A DNA stretch of 51,192 nt from an uncultured Acholeplasmatales bacterium (GCA_944324795.1 CALUXR010000012.1:1-51192), one strand, 5' to 3'. Shown: positions 37,083 to 44,047, counted from the stretch's first letter. Translations and numbers: made by a program. Notes: generated by a model not told the origin, from the sequence alone.

Positions 37083-37871
37083 TTAATTTTTTTCTACTCC
37101 CCAAGCTTCAAATTGGGTTAGAGCTGGAAATTCACTAATTCCTTTCGCTTTTATTAAGTTCTTAAGAATAATTGAATTTACAATTTTCGGCTCAAATTTA
37201 ATACTTTGTCTTTCTGCGCTCTTTTTTAATGATGCATCAATTGTTGAGCCATCTGAAAATTCAAGTGTAACTTTTTCCCAATAATTGTCGTGTGGAAAAT
37301 CAGCTCTTAATGTTAATATTACTTCGTCTACTTGGACCTCCCTTCCAAAATCAATTTTAAATTCTGCTTTCGGATCACGGTTAATCCCCCAACTTTGATA
37401 AGGGAAGCTACCATGTGAATCATTAAAATAGTAACCATCAATCGCATTTCTACTAGCAAATACGCATTCACCACGAGTTTCAATATTTGCTGAAGAATGA
37501 GGAAAGAAAGTATCATTTCCATGCTCATCGTATGGATTAAAAGCTAAATTTCTTCTTTGCTTTATTTCTTCTTTAGATGCTTCTTCTATTTTAATTATAT
37601 GGCAATCACCATAAAATGATTTAGGAGAATAATTACTTCTCTTATCTTTTAAAGGAATATGATAAATAAAGAAACTTCCAGGCACATAAATGATTGACTC
37701 TTGCATTGTATCTTCTAATTGTATTTTATAGAAACCACCTTTTTTATCAGAATCGATAATCATCCAGTCTCCATCTTCATAGGCAAAGTTAAATATTGCA
37801 CAAATCTTATCACTACTTTGGCCAATATACATTTCATTACCAACTTTATTAACCACTTTAATCTTTAGCAT
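37083..37871 (-). CDS. Cytoplasmic protein with a discoidin-like carbohydrate-binding domain
   Basis: 262 residues, no signal peptide. Residues 1-95 form a beta-rich N-terminal domain (MYIGQSSDKICAIFNFAYEDGDWMII; KIQLEDTMQESIIYVPGSFFIYHIP). Residues 105-260 resemble an F5/8-type jelly-roll (NLAFNPYDEHGNDTFFPHSSANIETRGE...NAIDGYYFNDSHGSFPYQSWGINRDPKAEFKIDFGREVQVDEVILTLRAD). It is the first gene of the GAG operon, with AAGGAG upstream of the start. Genes of this kind often accompany GH88 in Firmicutes. It may be an intracellular sugar-binding or enzyme-accessory protein. The function is not established. Confidence 0.78.
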   Translation of the reverse strand: MLKIKVVNKVGNEMYIGQSSDKICAIFNFAYEDGDWMIIDSDKKGGFYKIQLEDTMQESIIYVPGSFFIYHIPLKDKRSNYSPKSFYGDCHIIKIEEASKEEIKQRRNLAFNPYDEHGNDTFFPHSSANIETRGECVFASRNAIDGYYFNDSHGSFPYQSWGINRDPKAEFKIDFGREVQVDEVILTLRADFPHDNYWEKVTLEFSDGSTIDASLKKSAERQSIKFEPKIVNSIILKNLIKAKGISEFPALTQFEAWGVEKN

Positions 37872-37887
37872 ATTTCTCTCCTTTCTT

Positions 37888-37903
37888 ATGATAGCGTTTA
37901 CAT
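37888..37903 (-). promoter_or_regulatory. Catabolite-responsive element (cre), perfect consensus
   Basis: On the minus strand ATGTAAACGCTATCAT matches the CcpA cre consensus WTGNAANCGNWNNCAW at every fixed position. It lies about 80 nt downstream of the operon -10 and 16 nt before the first start codon, where bound CcpA would act as a roadblock. A CcpA gene is not in the window. Confidence 0.75.
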
Positions 37904-37932
37904 TATATAAAACATTTATTTGCCCTACTCAA

Positions 37933-37948
37933 ATAAAAGCGCTTTTAT
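37933..37948. promoter_or_regulatory. 16-bp palindrome, cre-like operator
   Basis: ATAAAAGCGCTTTTAT is a perfect palindrome with the GCGC core of LacI/CcpA-family sites, two mismatches from cre. A near copy, ATAAAAGCGTTTTACT, lies upstream of nagB (41131-41146). Confidence 0.6.
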
Positions 37949-37975
37949 AACAAAACGCGATCATATATCTTGGTA

Positions 37976-38003
37976 ACTCCAATTATATACTTTATTTTGG
38001 AGC
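37976..38003. promoter_or_regulatory. Candidate RpiR operator: ACTCCA-N16-TGGAGC
   Basis: Half-sites at 37976-37981 and 37998-38003 are inverted with 22-bp centre-to-centre spacing, two helical turns. They flank and overlap the -10 and spacer of the operon promoter. A third TGGAGT (38030-38035) lies just upstream. The same pair with identical spacing occurs at 41280-41307. Confidence 0.6.
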
Positions 38004-38010
38004 ATTGCAA
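37982..38010 (-). promoter_or_regulatory. Main promoter of the GAG utilisation operon
   Basis: On the minus strand TTGCAA (38005-38010), a 17-nt spacer and TATAAT (37982-37987). It drives the run of genes from 37871 down to 20257. It is overlapped by the TGGAG-type operator and followed by two cre-like sites. Confidence 0.82.
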
Positions 38011-38036
38011 CATATTTTTTGTTATATTTTGGAGTA

Positions 38037-39179
38037 TTACTTCAAATTATTACTTTTCTTACGTTTTTTCAAATAAATCAATACTGATATTGTTATAATA
38101 AGAATCAAAATCATGCCGACACTCAAACCAATAATAAGTCCTTTATTATTTTTTGGTTCTGCCTTAGATGAGACATTCACTTCTAATGTTTCTTTTATAT
38201 CATCCGCTATAATTTCAATTGTTGCCTTACCAAAGGCAAAAGCTCTTATCTCCCCTGATTCTGAAACTGTACAAATATCTTCATTTAAACTTTTAAATGT
38301 AACATTAGTCGTAGCATTATTTGGTTTGTAAGTATATTCAATCTGATATGTATCACCAACAACTAAATTGACACTTTCATTTTTTAATATTATTTCAGTT
38401 ATTGGCACTTCAACAACATCTACATTACAATTAGCAACCATTTTTTTATCAATCATTAAAATAATTACTGCTGAACCAACTTTATGCGTGCTTATAATAC
38501 CATCTTCACTTACTCTAGCCACTTCTTCATTATTAGAAATATAATTTATAGCATTTCCTTCTAAATTAGAAACAATTTCAATCTGTTCAATTTGGCCTAA
38601 AGGGATATTAAAATTATTTTTTGTAAGAATTAATTCCTCTATTTTCCCTTTTACATTTACTGAAATGCATTTATTAATTCCATCTATATTTAAATCAACA
38701 TTTGTTTGACCATAATTGTTAGCAGTTATAAAACCATCCTTAGAAACACTAGCTATATTTTCATTTTCACTTATATAAGTGATTGGTTTACTGCCATCCG
38801 TTGAAGCTAATATCTTATATTCTTCTCCTTCAGTTAGTGTAACATCACTCTCTGTCAAAAGATTTAAATAACTAGCCTTTTTAAAGACTGATACATATAA
38901 GGTTGCTTCATTTCCATCGCAAACTATAGTTACCATAGTACTTCCAATCTCTTTAGCTGTAATTAAACCAGTCCCTGAAACTTCAGCAACTTCTGAATTT
39001 TCTGAGAAATATTCAATCTTTGCATAATCTATTTCATTTAATATTTCAATTTGATATGTTTCAGAAATTTGTAACTCAATTTGTTCTTTTTCTAAAATAT
39101 TTGTGTTGGCAGCTTCTACTTGTAAATTAAATCCTATCAAGAATATGAAAAGAAAGAGTAAACTGACCATTTTTCTCAT
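38037..39179 (-). CDS. Membrane-anchored surface protein with four BIG2 Ig-like domains
   Basis: Start set at 39179 (MRKMVSLLFLFIFLIGFNLQVEA) since AGGTGG lies 6 nt upstream; the GTG at 39188 is less likely. About 380 residues. Four repeats of about 80 residues each share the BIG2 pattern, ending in forms of the phrase VAEVSGTGLITAKEIGSTMVTI, IASVSKDGFITANNYGQTNVDL and VARVSEDGIISTHKVGSAVIIL. A single TM helix (GLIIGLSVGMILILIITISVLIYL) and a KKRKK tail end it, as in the other two anchored proteins. It likely serves as a surface adhesin or spacer. It follows nagA by 9 nt, so it is the last gene of the nagBA unit. Confidence 0.83.
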   Translation of the reverse strand: MRKMVSLLFLFIFLIGFNLQVEAANTNILEKEQIELQISETYQIEILNEIDYAKIEYFSENSEVAEVSGTGLITAKEIGSTMVTIVCDGNEATLYVSVFKKASYLNLLTESDVTLTEGEEYKILASTDGSKPITYISENENIASVSKDGFITANNYGQTNVDLNIDGINKCISVNVKGKIEELILTKNNFNIPLGQIEQIEIVSNLEGNAINYISNNEEVARVSEDGIISTHKVGSAVIILMIDKKMVANCNVDVVEVPITEIILKNESVNLVVGDTYQIEYTYKPNNATTNVTFKSLNEDICTVSESGEIRAFAFGKATIEIIADDIKETLEVNVSSKAEPKNNKGLIIGLSVGMILILIITISVLIYLKKRKKSNNLK

Positions 39180-39188
39180 TGTCGCCAC

Positions 39189-40328
39189 CTACAACATCGC
39201 TTTCCCTTTACAATATGTTTGACAAACATTATATTCATCATCTAAAACTACAATATCTGCATCATAACCAACTTTAAGATAACCTTTACGATTATCTACT
39301 CCTAAAGCATGGGCAGGATTAGATGTACATGAATTGATGGCATAATTGAATGGTACTAAGGCTTTTTCTACTAAAACTTTTAAAGCCTGATTAATTCTTA
39401 ACGTGCTTCCAGCAATAGTTTCCGTACCTTTAATAAAAGCCAAACCTTCTGGACTAATTACAATAGGGTGGCCGCCTAAAGTTAAATTATCACTTGGTTG
39501 ACAACCTTTAGCTCTTAATGAATCTGATATTAAAAGCACGTGATCAGGTCCTTTAGTTTGATAAAAAACATTTAGCGCCGCCGGCGTTGAATGCATGCCA
39601 TCAGCTATTATTTCACCATATAAATTTCTAATTCTAAAAGCTGCTCCAACTAAACCTAGTTTACGATGATGATATGGTGTCATTCCATTATAAACATGAG
39701 TCATTGAGCGTGCACCATTAGCTACAGCCATAATAGCCTCTTCGTATGTTGCGCTTGAATGTCCGATAGAAACTACAACATCATTTTTTGTTAAATGATG
39801 AATTAATTTAAAATCTTCATCGTGTTCTGGCGCAATAGTTATATATTTTATCAAGCCAGAAGCTGCATCTTGATATGCATCAAACGCCTCAATCGTTGGA
39901 ACTTGAATAGCTTCAGGAGGTTGAGCTCCTTTATATTCCATATCTAAAAAAGGCCCTTCAAAGTGAACACCCAAAACTTCCGCCCCTTCATACCCATCTT
40001 TTACTACCTTAGCTACATTCCTTAAAGCCCTCTTTAAAACTTCAGGCATTTGGGTTACTGTAGTAGGTAATAGAGCTGTAACACCCTCCTCAGGGATTCT
40101 TTTAAGCCATTTTTTAAGGCCTTCTTCTTCAGCATCATTAGTATCAAAGCCATATGCCCCATGGGTATGAACATCGATAAATCCTGGAACTATTCTTTTA
40201 TCAGCATAATCAATGTCTACTTTTTTAGTATTATATGGATAAATATTAACTATAATTCCATCCCTTATTTCTAATTGAGCTTGAACAAATTGATCAGCTA
40301 TCCAAACTCTTTTACTAGTTATAATCAT
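39189..40328 (-). CDS. nagA: N-acetylglucosamine-6-phosphate deacetylase
   Basis: 379 residues with every NagA motif: VPGFIDVHTHGAYGFDTND (metal-binding His pair), LGVHFEGPFLDMEYKGAQPP (metal-binding Glu), VSIGHSSATYEEA, MTHVYNGMTPYHHR, and LISDSLRAKG with the catalytic Asp. It removes the acetyl group from GlcNAc-6-P to give GlcN-6-P in the cytoplasm. It starts 2 nt after the nagB stop, so the two are one unit. In this locus it would process the amino sugar freed from GAG disaccharides after phosphorylation by the ROK kinase. Galactosamine forms may need other enzymes. Confidence 0.96.
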   Translation of the reverse strand: MIITSKRVWIADQFVQAQLEIRDGIIVNIYPYNTKKVDIDYADKRIVPGFIDVHTHGAYGFDTNDAEEEGLKKWLKRIPEEGVTALLPTTVTQMPEVLKRALRNVAKVVKDGYEGAEVLGVHFEGPFLDMEYKGAQPPEAIQVPTIEAFDAYQDAASGLIKYITIAPEHDEDFKLIHHLTKNDVVVSIGHSSATYEEAIMAVANGARSMTHVYNGMTPYHHRKLGLVGAAFRIRNLYGEIIADGMHSTPAALNVFYQTKGPDHVLLISDSLRAKGCQPSDNLTLGGHPIVISPEGLAFIKGTETIAGSTLRINQALKVLVEKALVPFNYAINSCTSNPAHALGVDNRKGYLKVGYDADIVVLDDEYNVCQTYCKGKAML

Positions 40329-40330
40329 AA

Positions 40331-41059
40331 TTATTCAATTAATGATAAAGCATCTTCATCTGCTACTAATATGAAGTTTGGATGGAATTGAAGGATAGAT
40401 GCTGGAACTTCAGGAGTAACAGGACCAAAGAAAGATTTTTTCAAGATTTCTGACTTATCTTTACCACTAACAACCATAATCACCATTTTAGCCGCCATAA
40501 TTGTACCAATACCCATTGTATATGCTTGCTTTGGAACATCATCAATAGATGCAAAGAAACGTTTATTAGCTTCAATTGTCATTTGTGTCAAATTTACACA
40601 ATGCGTAGTTTTATCAAAGAATGAGTTTGGTTCATTAAATCCAATATGACCATCATGACCTAATCCTAACAATTGCATATCAACACCATTCATAGAAGCA
40701 ATTACTTCGTCATATTCTTTACAGGCTTTTTCGCTATTTTTTTCCATACCATTTGGAAGATGAGTGTTTTTTAAGTCAATATTCACATGAGAAAATAAAT
40801 TGTCATGCATGAAATAATAGTAACTTTGTTCATTGTCACGTGGTAAGCCTTTATATTCATCTAAGTTAACACTCTTAACTTGACTGAAATCTAAATTACC
40901 ATCCTTATACATCTTCACCAAATTTTTGTATGTACCAATAGGAGAAGATCCTGTAGCAAGACCCAATACACAATTAGGTTTTAGCAAAATAACAGACGCA
41001 ATTAAATCAGCTGCTTTTTTGCTCATATCATCGTAATTTTTTGTTCTAATAATACGCAT
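40331..41059 (-). CDS. nagB: Glucosamine-6-phosphate deaminase
   Basis: 242 residues, the usual length. LGLATGSSPIGTYK (phosphate loop), SVNLDEYKGLPRD (catalytic Asp region) and LGLGHDGHIGFNEPNSFF (the catalytic DGHIGFNEP motif) are all present. It converts GlcN-6-P to fructose-6-P and ammonia. It is the first gene of nagB-nagA-BIG2. GGGGTGA lies just upstream of the ATG. The promoter has an extended -10 at 41108-41120, with a cre-like palindrome over the -35 region and an RpiR-type operator further upstream. Confidence 0.96.
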   Translation of the reverse strand: MRIIRTKNYDDMSKKAADLIASVILLKPNCVLGLATGSSPIGTYKNLVKMYKDGNLDFSQVKSVNLDEYKGLPRDNEQSYYYFMHDNLFSHVNIDLKNTHLPNGMEKNSEKACKEYDEVIASMNGVDMQLLGLGHDGHIGFNEPNSFFDKTTHCVNLTQMTIEANKRFFASIDDVPKQAYTMGIGTIMAAKMVIMVVSGKDKSEILKKSFFGPVTPEVPASILQFHPNFILVADEDALSLIE

Positions 41060-41107
41060 TAAATTTCACCCCACTAATATAAAAAAATTACTTTCAGATT
41101 CTTCGAA

Positions 41108-41120
41108 ATTATAGCATATC
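41108..41120 (-). promoter_or_regulatory. nagB: Extended -10 promoter of nagB
   Basis: The minus strand reads GATATGCTATAAT, an extended -10, about 50 nt before the ATG. The identical 13-mer forms the -10 of the ROK kinase gene (42330-42342). The -35 is weak, and the cre-like site sits over it. Confidence 0.75.
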
Positions 41121-41130
41121 TGTCTGCAAA

Positions 41131-41146
41131 ATAAAAGCGTTTTACT
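41131..41146. promoter_or_regulatory. cre-like site over the nagB -35 region
   Basis: ATAAAAGCGTTTTACT, close to the palindrome at 37933-37948; both are preceded by A's and centred on GCG. Binding here would block RNA polymerase. It is three mismatches from strict cre, so another LacI-family protein is possible. Confidence 0.5.
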
Positions 41147-41279
41147 TCATTTTTTTATTTATTTTTGAAGTGGAACTTCTATCTTTTGATTTTTAATACT
41201 GATTTTCAACTTTTAGAAGGGTTTTCATTGAATGTTTTTTGGCTTTTTTAAAAGAAAATTAGGCTTTCTTTGTTTTATT

Positions 41280-41307
41280 ACTCCATTTTTTCTTTTTACT
41301 TTGGAGT
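41280..41307. promoter_or_regulatory. Candidate RpiR operator: ACTCCA-N16-TGGAGT
   Basis: Half-sites at 41280-41285 and 41302-41307 form an inverted repeat with the same 16-nt gap as the pair at 37976-38003. The spacer sequence differs, so the half-sites and the distance are what is conserved. It lies about 170 nt upstream of the nagB -10. Confidence 0.6.
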
Positions 41308-41334
41308 GGAAAAATTCTATTATTAAAGTTTGAG

Positions 41335-41379
41335 CAAAGAAAAAAGTCTATAATTTTAAAAATATATCACTATAGACTT
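41335..41379 (-). terminator. Intrinsic terminator of the ROK kinase gene
   Basis: On the minus strand AAGTCTATA (41371-41379) pairs with TATAGACTT (41344-41352), 9 bp with an 18-nt AT-rich loop, followed by TTTTCTTT. It starts 14 nt after the stop at 41393. Confidence 0.75.
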
Positions 41380-41392
41380 AATTGTATTTGTT

Positions 41393-42283
41393 TTATTGTT
41401 TTTCATCCTTTATTAGATAATAAGCACCATACATTCCTGCTTCACTACCTAGACTTGCAAACCCAATTTCTGTTTTTGCTATATTTTGGTTAGCATATTT
41501 ATAGAAATTAGTTTTTATTTGGCGCATTAAGAAATCACCAGCTGCGCTAATTCCTCCACCAATAATGATCATTTTAGGGTTTAAAATATTTGCAGCATTA
41601 ACTAAAGCTAAACCTAGTTTATCAGTAAAAACTTCTACAACTTTAGAAGCAAGTGGGTCATTTACTTTAGCTAAATTAAATACATCTTTAACTGAATAAT
41701 CTAATTCTAATTGAGTTTGCATAGAATTACGATAATAATTGACTAGATTTATTACACCTTTTTGGCCACAAACAGTTTCTAAACAGCCAACTTGACCACA
41801 ACCACAGCGAAAATTATAAACATCATCAACATGCATATGCCCAATTTCCATAAATGAACCAAATGCACCTTCTAAAACTTTCCCATTTAGAACAAAACCA
41901 CCACCAACACCAGTGCCTAATGTTATAAACACGATATTATCAATTTTTTTTGCTTTAGCTTCTCCTAACGCATGGCAATTAGCATCATTTATAACTCTAA
42001 CAGGGCAAGCAATTTTTTTAGCAAATGCTTCTTTCAAATTTACACCATCTAAAAAATGCAAGTTAGCAGAACTACTTATATAATTATTCATTATAAAACC
42101 AGGACAATCAATACCTATTCCTAAAATATTACTATCCAATTCTTTAATTGAATCTAATATACGATCAACCATTGATTCTAATGAATCAACATTCATATCT
42201 ATAGACCATGTTTTAACAAGTCTATCATTTTCAAAAGCGCCTATTTTAGCACTTGTGCCACCAATATCTATGCCATAATACAT
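41393..42283 (-). CDS. ROK-family sugar kinase
   Basis: Start set at the ATG at 42283 (MYYGIDIGGTSAKIGAF), with GGAG 10 nt upstream; the TTG at 42292 is unlikely. 296 residues. It has the phosphate-binding YYGIDIGGTS, GIGIDCPG, NDANCHALGEA with the catalytic-type Asp, ITLGTGVGGGFVLNG, and the ROK zinc motif GHMHV...CGCGQVGCLE. It lacks an HTH domain, so it is a kinase, not a repressor. Candidates for substrate are glucose, GlcNAc or another amino sugar. Next to nagBA, a role in making GlcNAc-6-P is the simplest reading. It has its own promoter and terminator. Confidence 0.92.
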   Translation of the reverse strand: MYYGIDIGGTSAKIGAFENDRLVKTWSIDMNVDSLESMVDRILDSIKELDSNILGIGIDCPGFIMNNYISSSANLHFLDGVNLKEAFAKKIACPVRVINDANCHALGEAKAKKIDNIVFITLGTGVGGGFVLNGKVLEGAFGSFMEIGHMHVDDVYNFRCGCGQVGCLETVCGQKGVINLVNYYRNSMQTQLELDYSVKDVFNLAKVNDPLASKVVEVFTDKLGLALVNAANILNPKMIIIGGGISAAGDFLMRQIKTNFYKYANQNIAKTEIGFASLGSEAGMYGAYYLIKDEKQ

Positions 42284-42329
42284 ATTTATCAAACTCCTTA
42301 CAAAACATTTGTATTAATCAATCAAAAGT

Positions 42330-42342
42330 ATTATAGCATATC
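42330..42342 (-). promoter_or_regulatory. Extended -10 promoter of the ROK kinase gene
   Basis: GATATGCTATAAT on the minus strand, identical over 13 nt to the nagB -10 region, about 47 nt before the start at 42283. No clear -35. Confidence 0.7.
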
Positions 42343-42469
42343 TTTTTTTAAATAGTTAGAGTTTTATATATATTTATAATAATTAATCTTTATTTAGTAA
42401 ATTTTTATTTGATAGAATATTTATTATTGCTTAAAATATAATATAAACTTTTCTTTGAAAAACTAAATA

Positions 42470-42575
42470 GGGAACGAACCCGTCGTGCTCTTCTTTTTAA
42501 TTCCACTTGCATAATACTTTGCGCATAAGTATAGCTTAACGTTGAATATAAAGATAAGTAATGAGTATCACTTGT
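42470..42575 (-). ncRNA. Candidate omega-RNA (reRNA) scaffold and right end of the TnpB element
   Basis: This is the stretch immediately 3' of tnpB, where TnpB guide RNAs are encoded. On the minus strand it contains a hairpin ATACTT/AAGTAT around 42505-42525 and ends with the small GGGTTCGTTCCC hairpin (42470-42481). The guide would begin shortly after. The boundaries are approximate and the call rests on position plus structure only. Confidence 0.45.
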
Positions 42576-43841
42576 TTAATCATATTGACATATAGCTTGC
42601 TTATGCAAACTATAATACAATCTATACCTAGGTCTAGATAAATCTATACTTAGATAGTCCGAGCCAGACAATAAATTACTTTTTATACCAATATTAATGG
42701 CACTGTTGATATCTCGATTATAAATTTTACCACATCGGGGACAAGTATATAATCTTACATCTGGTGATTTAACAGAAAAATAATGACAGTTAAAACATCT
42801 AGCAGTAGTTCCATTTTCATCTACAGAAATAAACTTTTTTCCTCTCTTCCTACAAACAAATTCCAAAATTGTTCTAAATTTGCCAATTACACTTTCATTA
42901 AGCATTGCGCGCCGCATATTAGAAAATGAGATATCTTCACTTTTAGGAAAATAATTACCAATTGCTATAACATCATATCTAGAAGAAATATAGTTAGCTA
43001 TTGTAAACAATGCTGTTTTAATTTGAGATTGTCTTTTAAAATAAAGTTTATTTATTGCATTATTTAATTTTGTATAGCGTAAACTCGGCTTAATATAACT
43101 AACTCCGTATTTTGTCATTTCTTTTTTTGATTCTTTCAAGCAACGACTTAATTGAGAACGTAACTTATCTATCTGTTTATCAAAATATTTAAGAATATAT
43201 ATTTTTTGAAATTCAAATGTATTTTTATGATTATCAACAGCAATAAAGAAATTTTTATGATTAGGATCAATACAAATTATATTATTTAAGCTCCTAGTTA
43301 AAGGTTTATCTTCTACTTGCATTGTTATTAAAAGATAATATTTATTAAAATTTTTAGTAATTCGATAACTATAAATTTTTTTATTATTTTTTATTTTGTT
43401 TTTCAATTTGGCAACAATTTTAAGCCTAACATCTTTCGATTTTGATTTTCTAACACCTAAGGTTATATTACAAGTCCTATTAGTGATTTTTATACCACCA
43501 TTACAAAAATCATAGAATAGATTAAACCATTTTGAATTATTAGATTTAAATTTTGGAAAATTCTTTTTTGAACTATCATAATTACTAAATGCTTTACATA
43601 TGCGTTTAATTATATTTTTTAGAGGAGAAGAATGAACAGAATAATAAAATGGTTCTTTTTGTTTTTCTTTAACTAGAATTTCTTCTAATTGGTAACTAGA
43701 TAAAAGATTAATATTATTTTTTAGAGCATTAATGGATATTTCTAATAATTTATTATACATTTTTCTACATATTCTTGATTGACTATCGAGCATAATAGCA
43801 TCTTCAGTAGAAACAACTAATTCAATTTTTTGAGTTATTAT
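42576..43841 (-). CDS. tnpB: TnpB (IS605 OrfB-family RNA-guided nuclease) with relocated RuvC-II glutamate
   Basis: Start set at 43841 (MIITQKIELVVSTEDAIML), with GGAGGG 7 nt upstream; 421 residues. RuvC-I is IICIDPNHKNFFIAVD (Asp about 191). The canonical RuvC-II Glu position is Gly (VIAIGNYFPKSED, about 293). The zinc finger is CFNC...CPRCG and RuvC-III is NRDINSAINI (Asp about 377). A Glu 47 residues after the lost one (SVDENGTTARC, about 340) matches the relocated Glu of Fanzor-like and some IS607-type TnpBs (EAYTS motif). No TnpA is nearby. It lies between the ROK gene and two tRNAs and may be an immobile remnant, a nuclease or a repurposed regulator. Confidence 0.9.
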   Translation of the reverse strand: MITQKIELVVSTEDAIMLDSQSRICRKMYNKLLEISINALKNNINLLSSYQLEEILVKEKQKEPFYYSVHSSPLKNIIKRICKAFSNYDSSKKNFPKFKSNNSKWFNLFYDFCNGGIKITNRTCNITLGVRKSKSKDVRLKIVAKLKNKIKNNKKIYSYRITKNFNKYYLLITMQVEDKPLTRSLNNIICIDPNHKNFFIAVDNHKNTFEFQKIYILKYFDKQIDKLRSQLSRCLKESKKEMTKYGVSYIKPSLRYTKLNNAINKLYFKRQSQIKTALFTIANYISSRYDVIAIGNYFPKSEDISFSNMRRAMLNESVIGKFRTILEFVCRKRGKKFISVDENGTTARCFNCHYFSVKSPDVRLYTCPRCGKIYNRDINSAINIGIKSNLLSGSDYLSIDLSRPRYRLYYSLHKQAICQYD

Positions 43842-43896
43842 CATTCTTCCACCCTCCATTATATATATAGACAAAAAATGTTCTTTTTTTTAATTA

Positions 43897-43923
43897 AAAT
43901 AAAAAAAGATGCAAAAAACATCT
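43897..43923 (-). terminator. Intrinsic terminator after tRNA-Pro
   Basis: On the minus strand AGATG (43919-43923) pairs with CATCT (43907-43911), followed by a run of T's. It ends the frr/tRNA transcript 8 nt after the tRNA and just upstream of tnpB. Confidence 0.75.
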
Positions 43924-43930
43924 CAAAGAA

Positions 43931-44007
43931 TGGTCGGAATGGTGGGATTTGAACTCACGGTCTCTAACTCCCGAAGCTAGCGCTTTACCAAACTAAGCTA
44001 CATTCCG
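43931..44007 (-). tRNA. tRNA-Pro(CGG)
   Basis: 77 nt with encoded CCA. The acceptor CGGAATG/CATTCCG is of the C1-G72 type typical of tRNA-Pro. The anticodon arm is CTAGC-TTCGGGA-GTTAG, giving CGG with G37. The T arm GTGAG/CCCAC has one A-C mismatch. It reads CCG, a rare codon in this AT-rich genome. Confidence 0.93.
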
Positions 44008-44047
44008 TTATCAAAAGCTAAAATTTAGCTTATATAGTCTTACAATT

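Larger units (their letters stand above)
41060..41392. other. Regulatory intergenic region upstream of nagB
   Basis: 333 nt without a gene. From nagB outward it holds the nagB promoter (41108-41120), a cre-like site (41131-41146), an AT-rich stretch with no clear structure, the ACTCCA-N16-TGGAGT operator (41280-41307), a weak possible second promoter just beyond it (TTTCTT, 17 nt, TAGAAT on the minus strand), and the terminator of the ROK kinase gene (41335-41379). Confidence 0.6.

Noticed and set aside
41060-41392. A glmS-type ribozyme or other known riboswitch upstream of nagB.
   Set aside because: I see no glmS core, no strong GC stems and no terminator-antiterminator pair; the region is explained by operators and promoters.
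42576-43841. A Cas12 effector with CRISPR array.
   Set aside because: The length (421 residues), zinc finger and domain order match TnpB, and no repeat array is present nearby.
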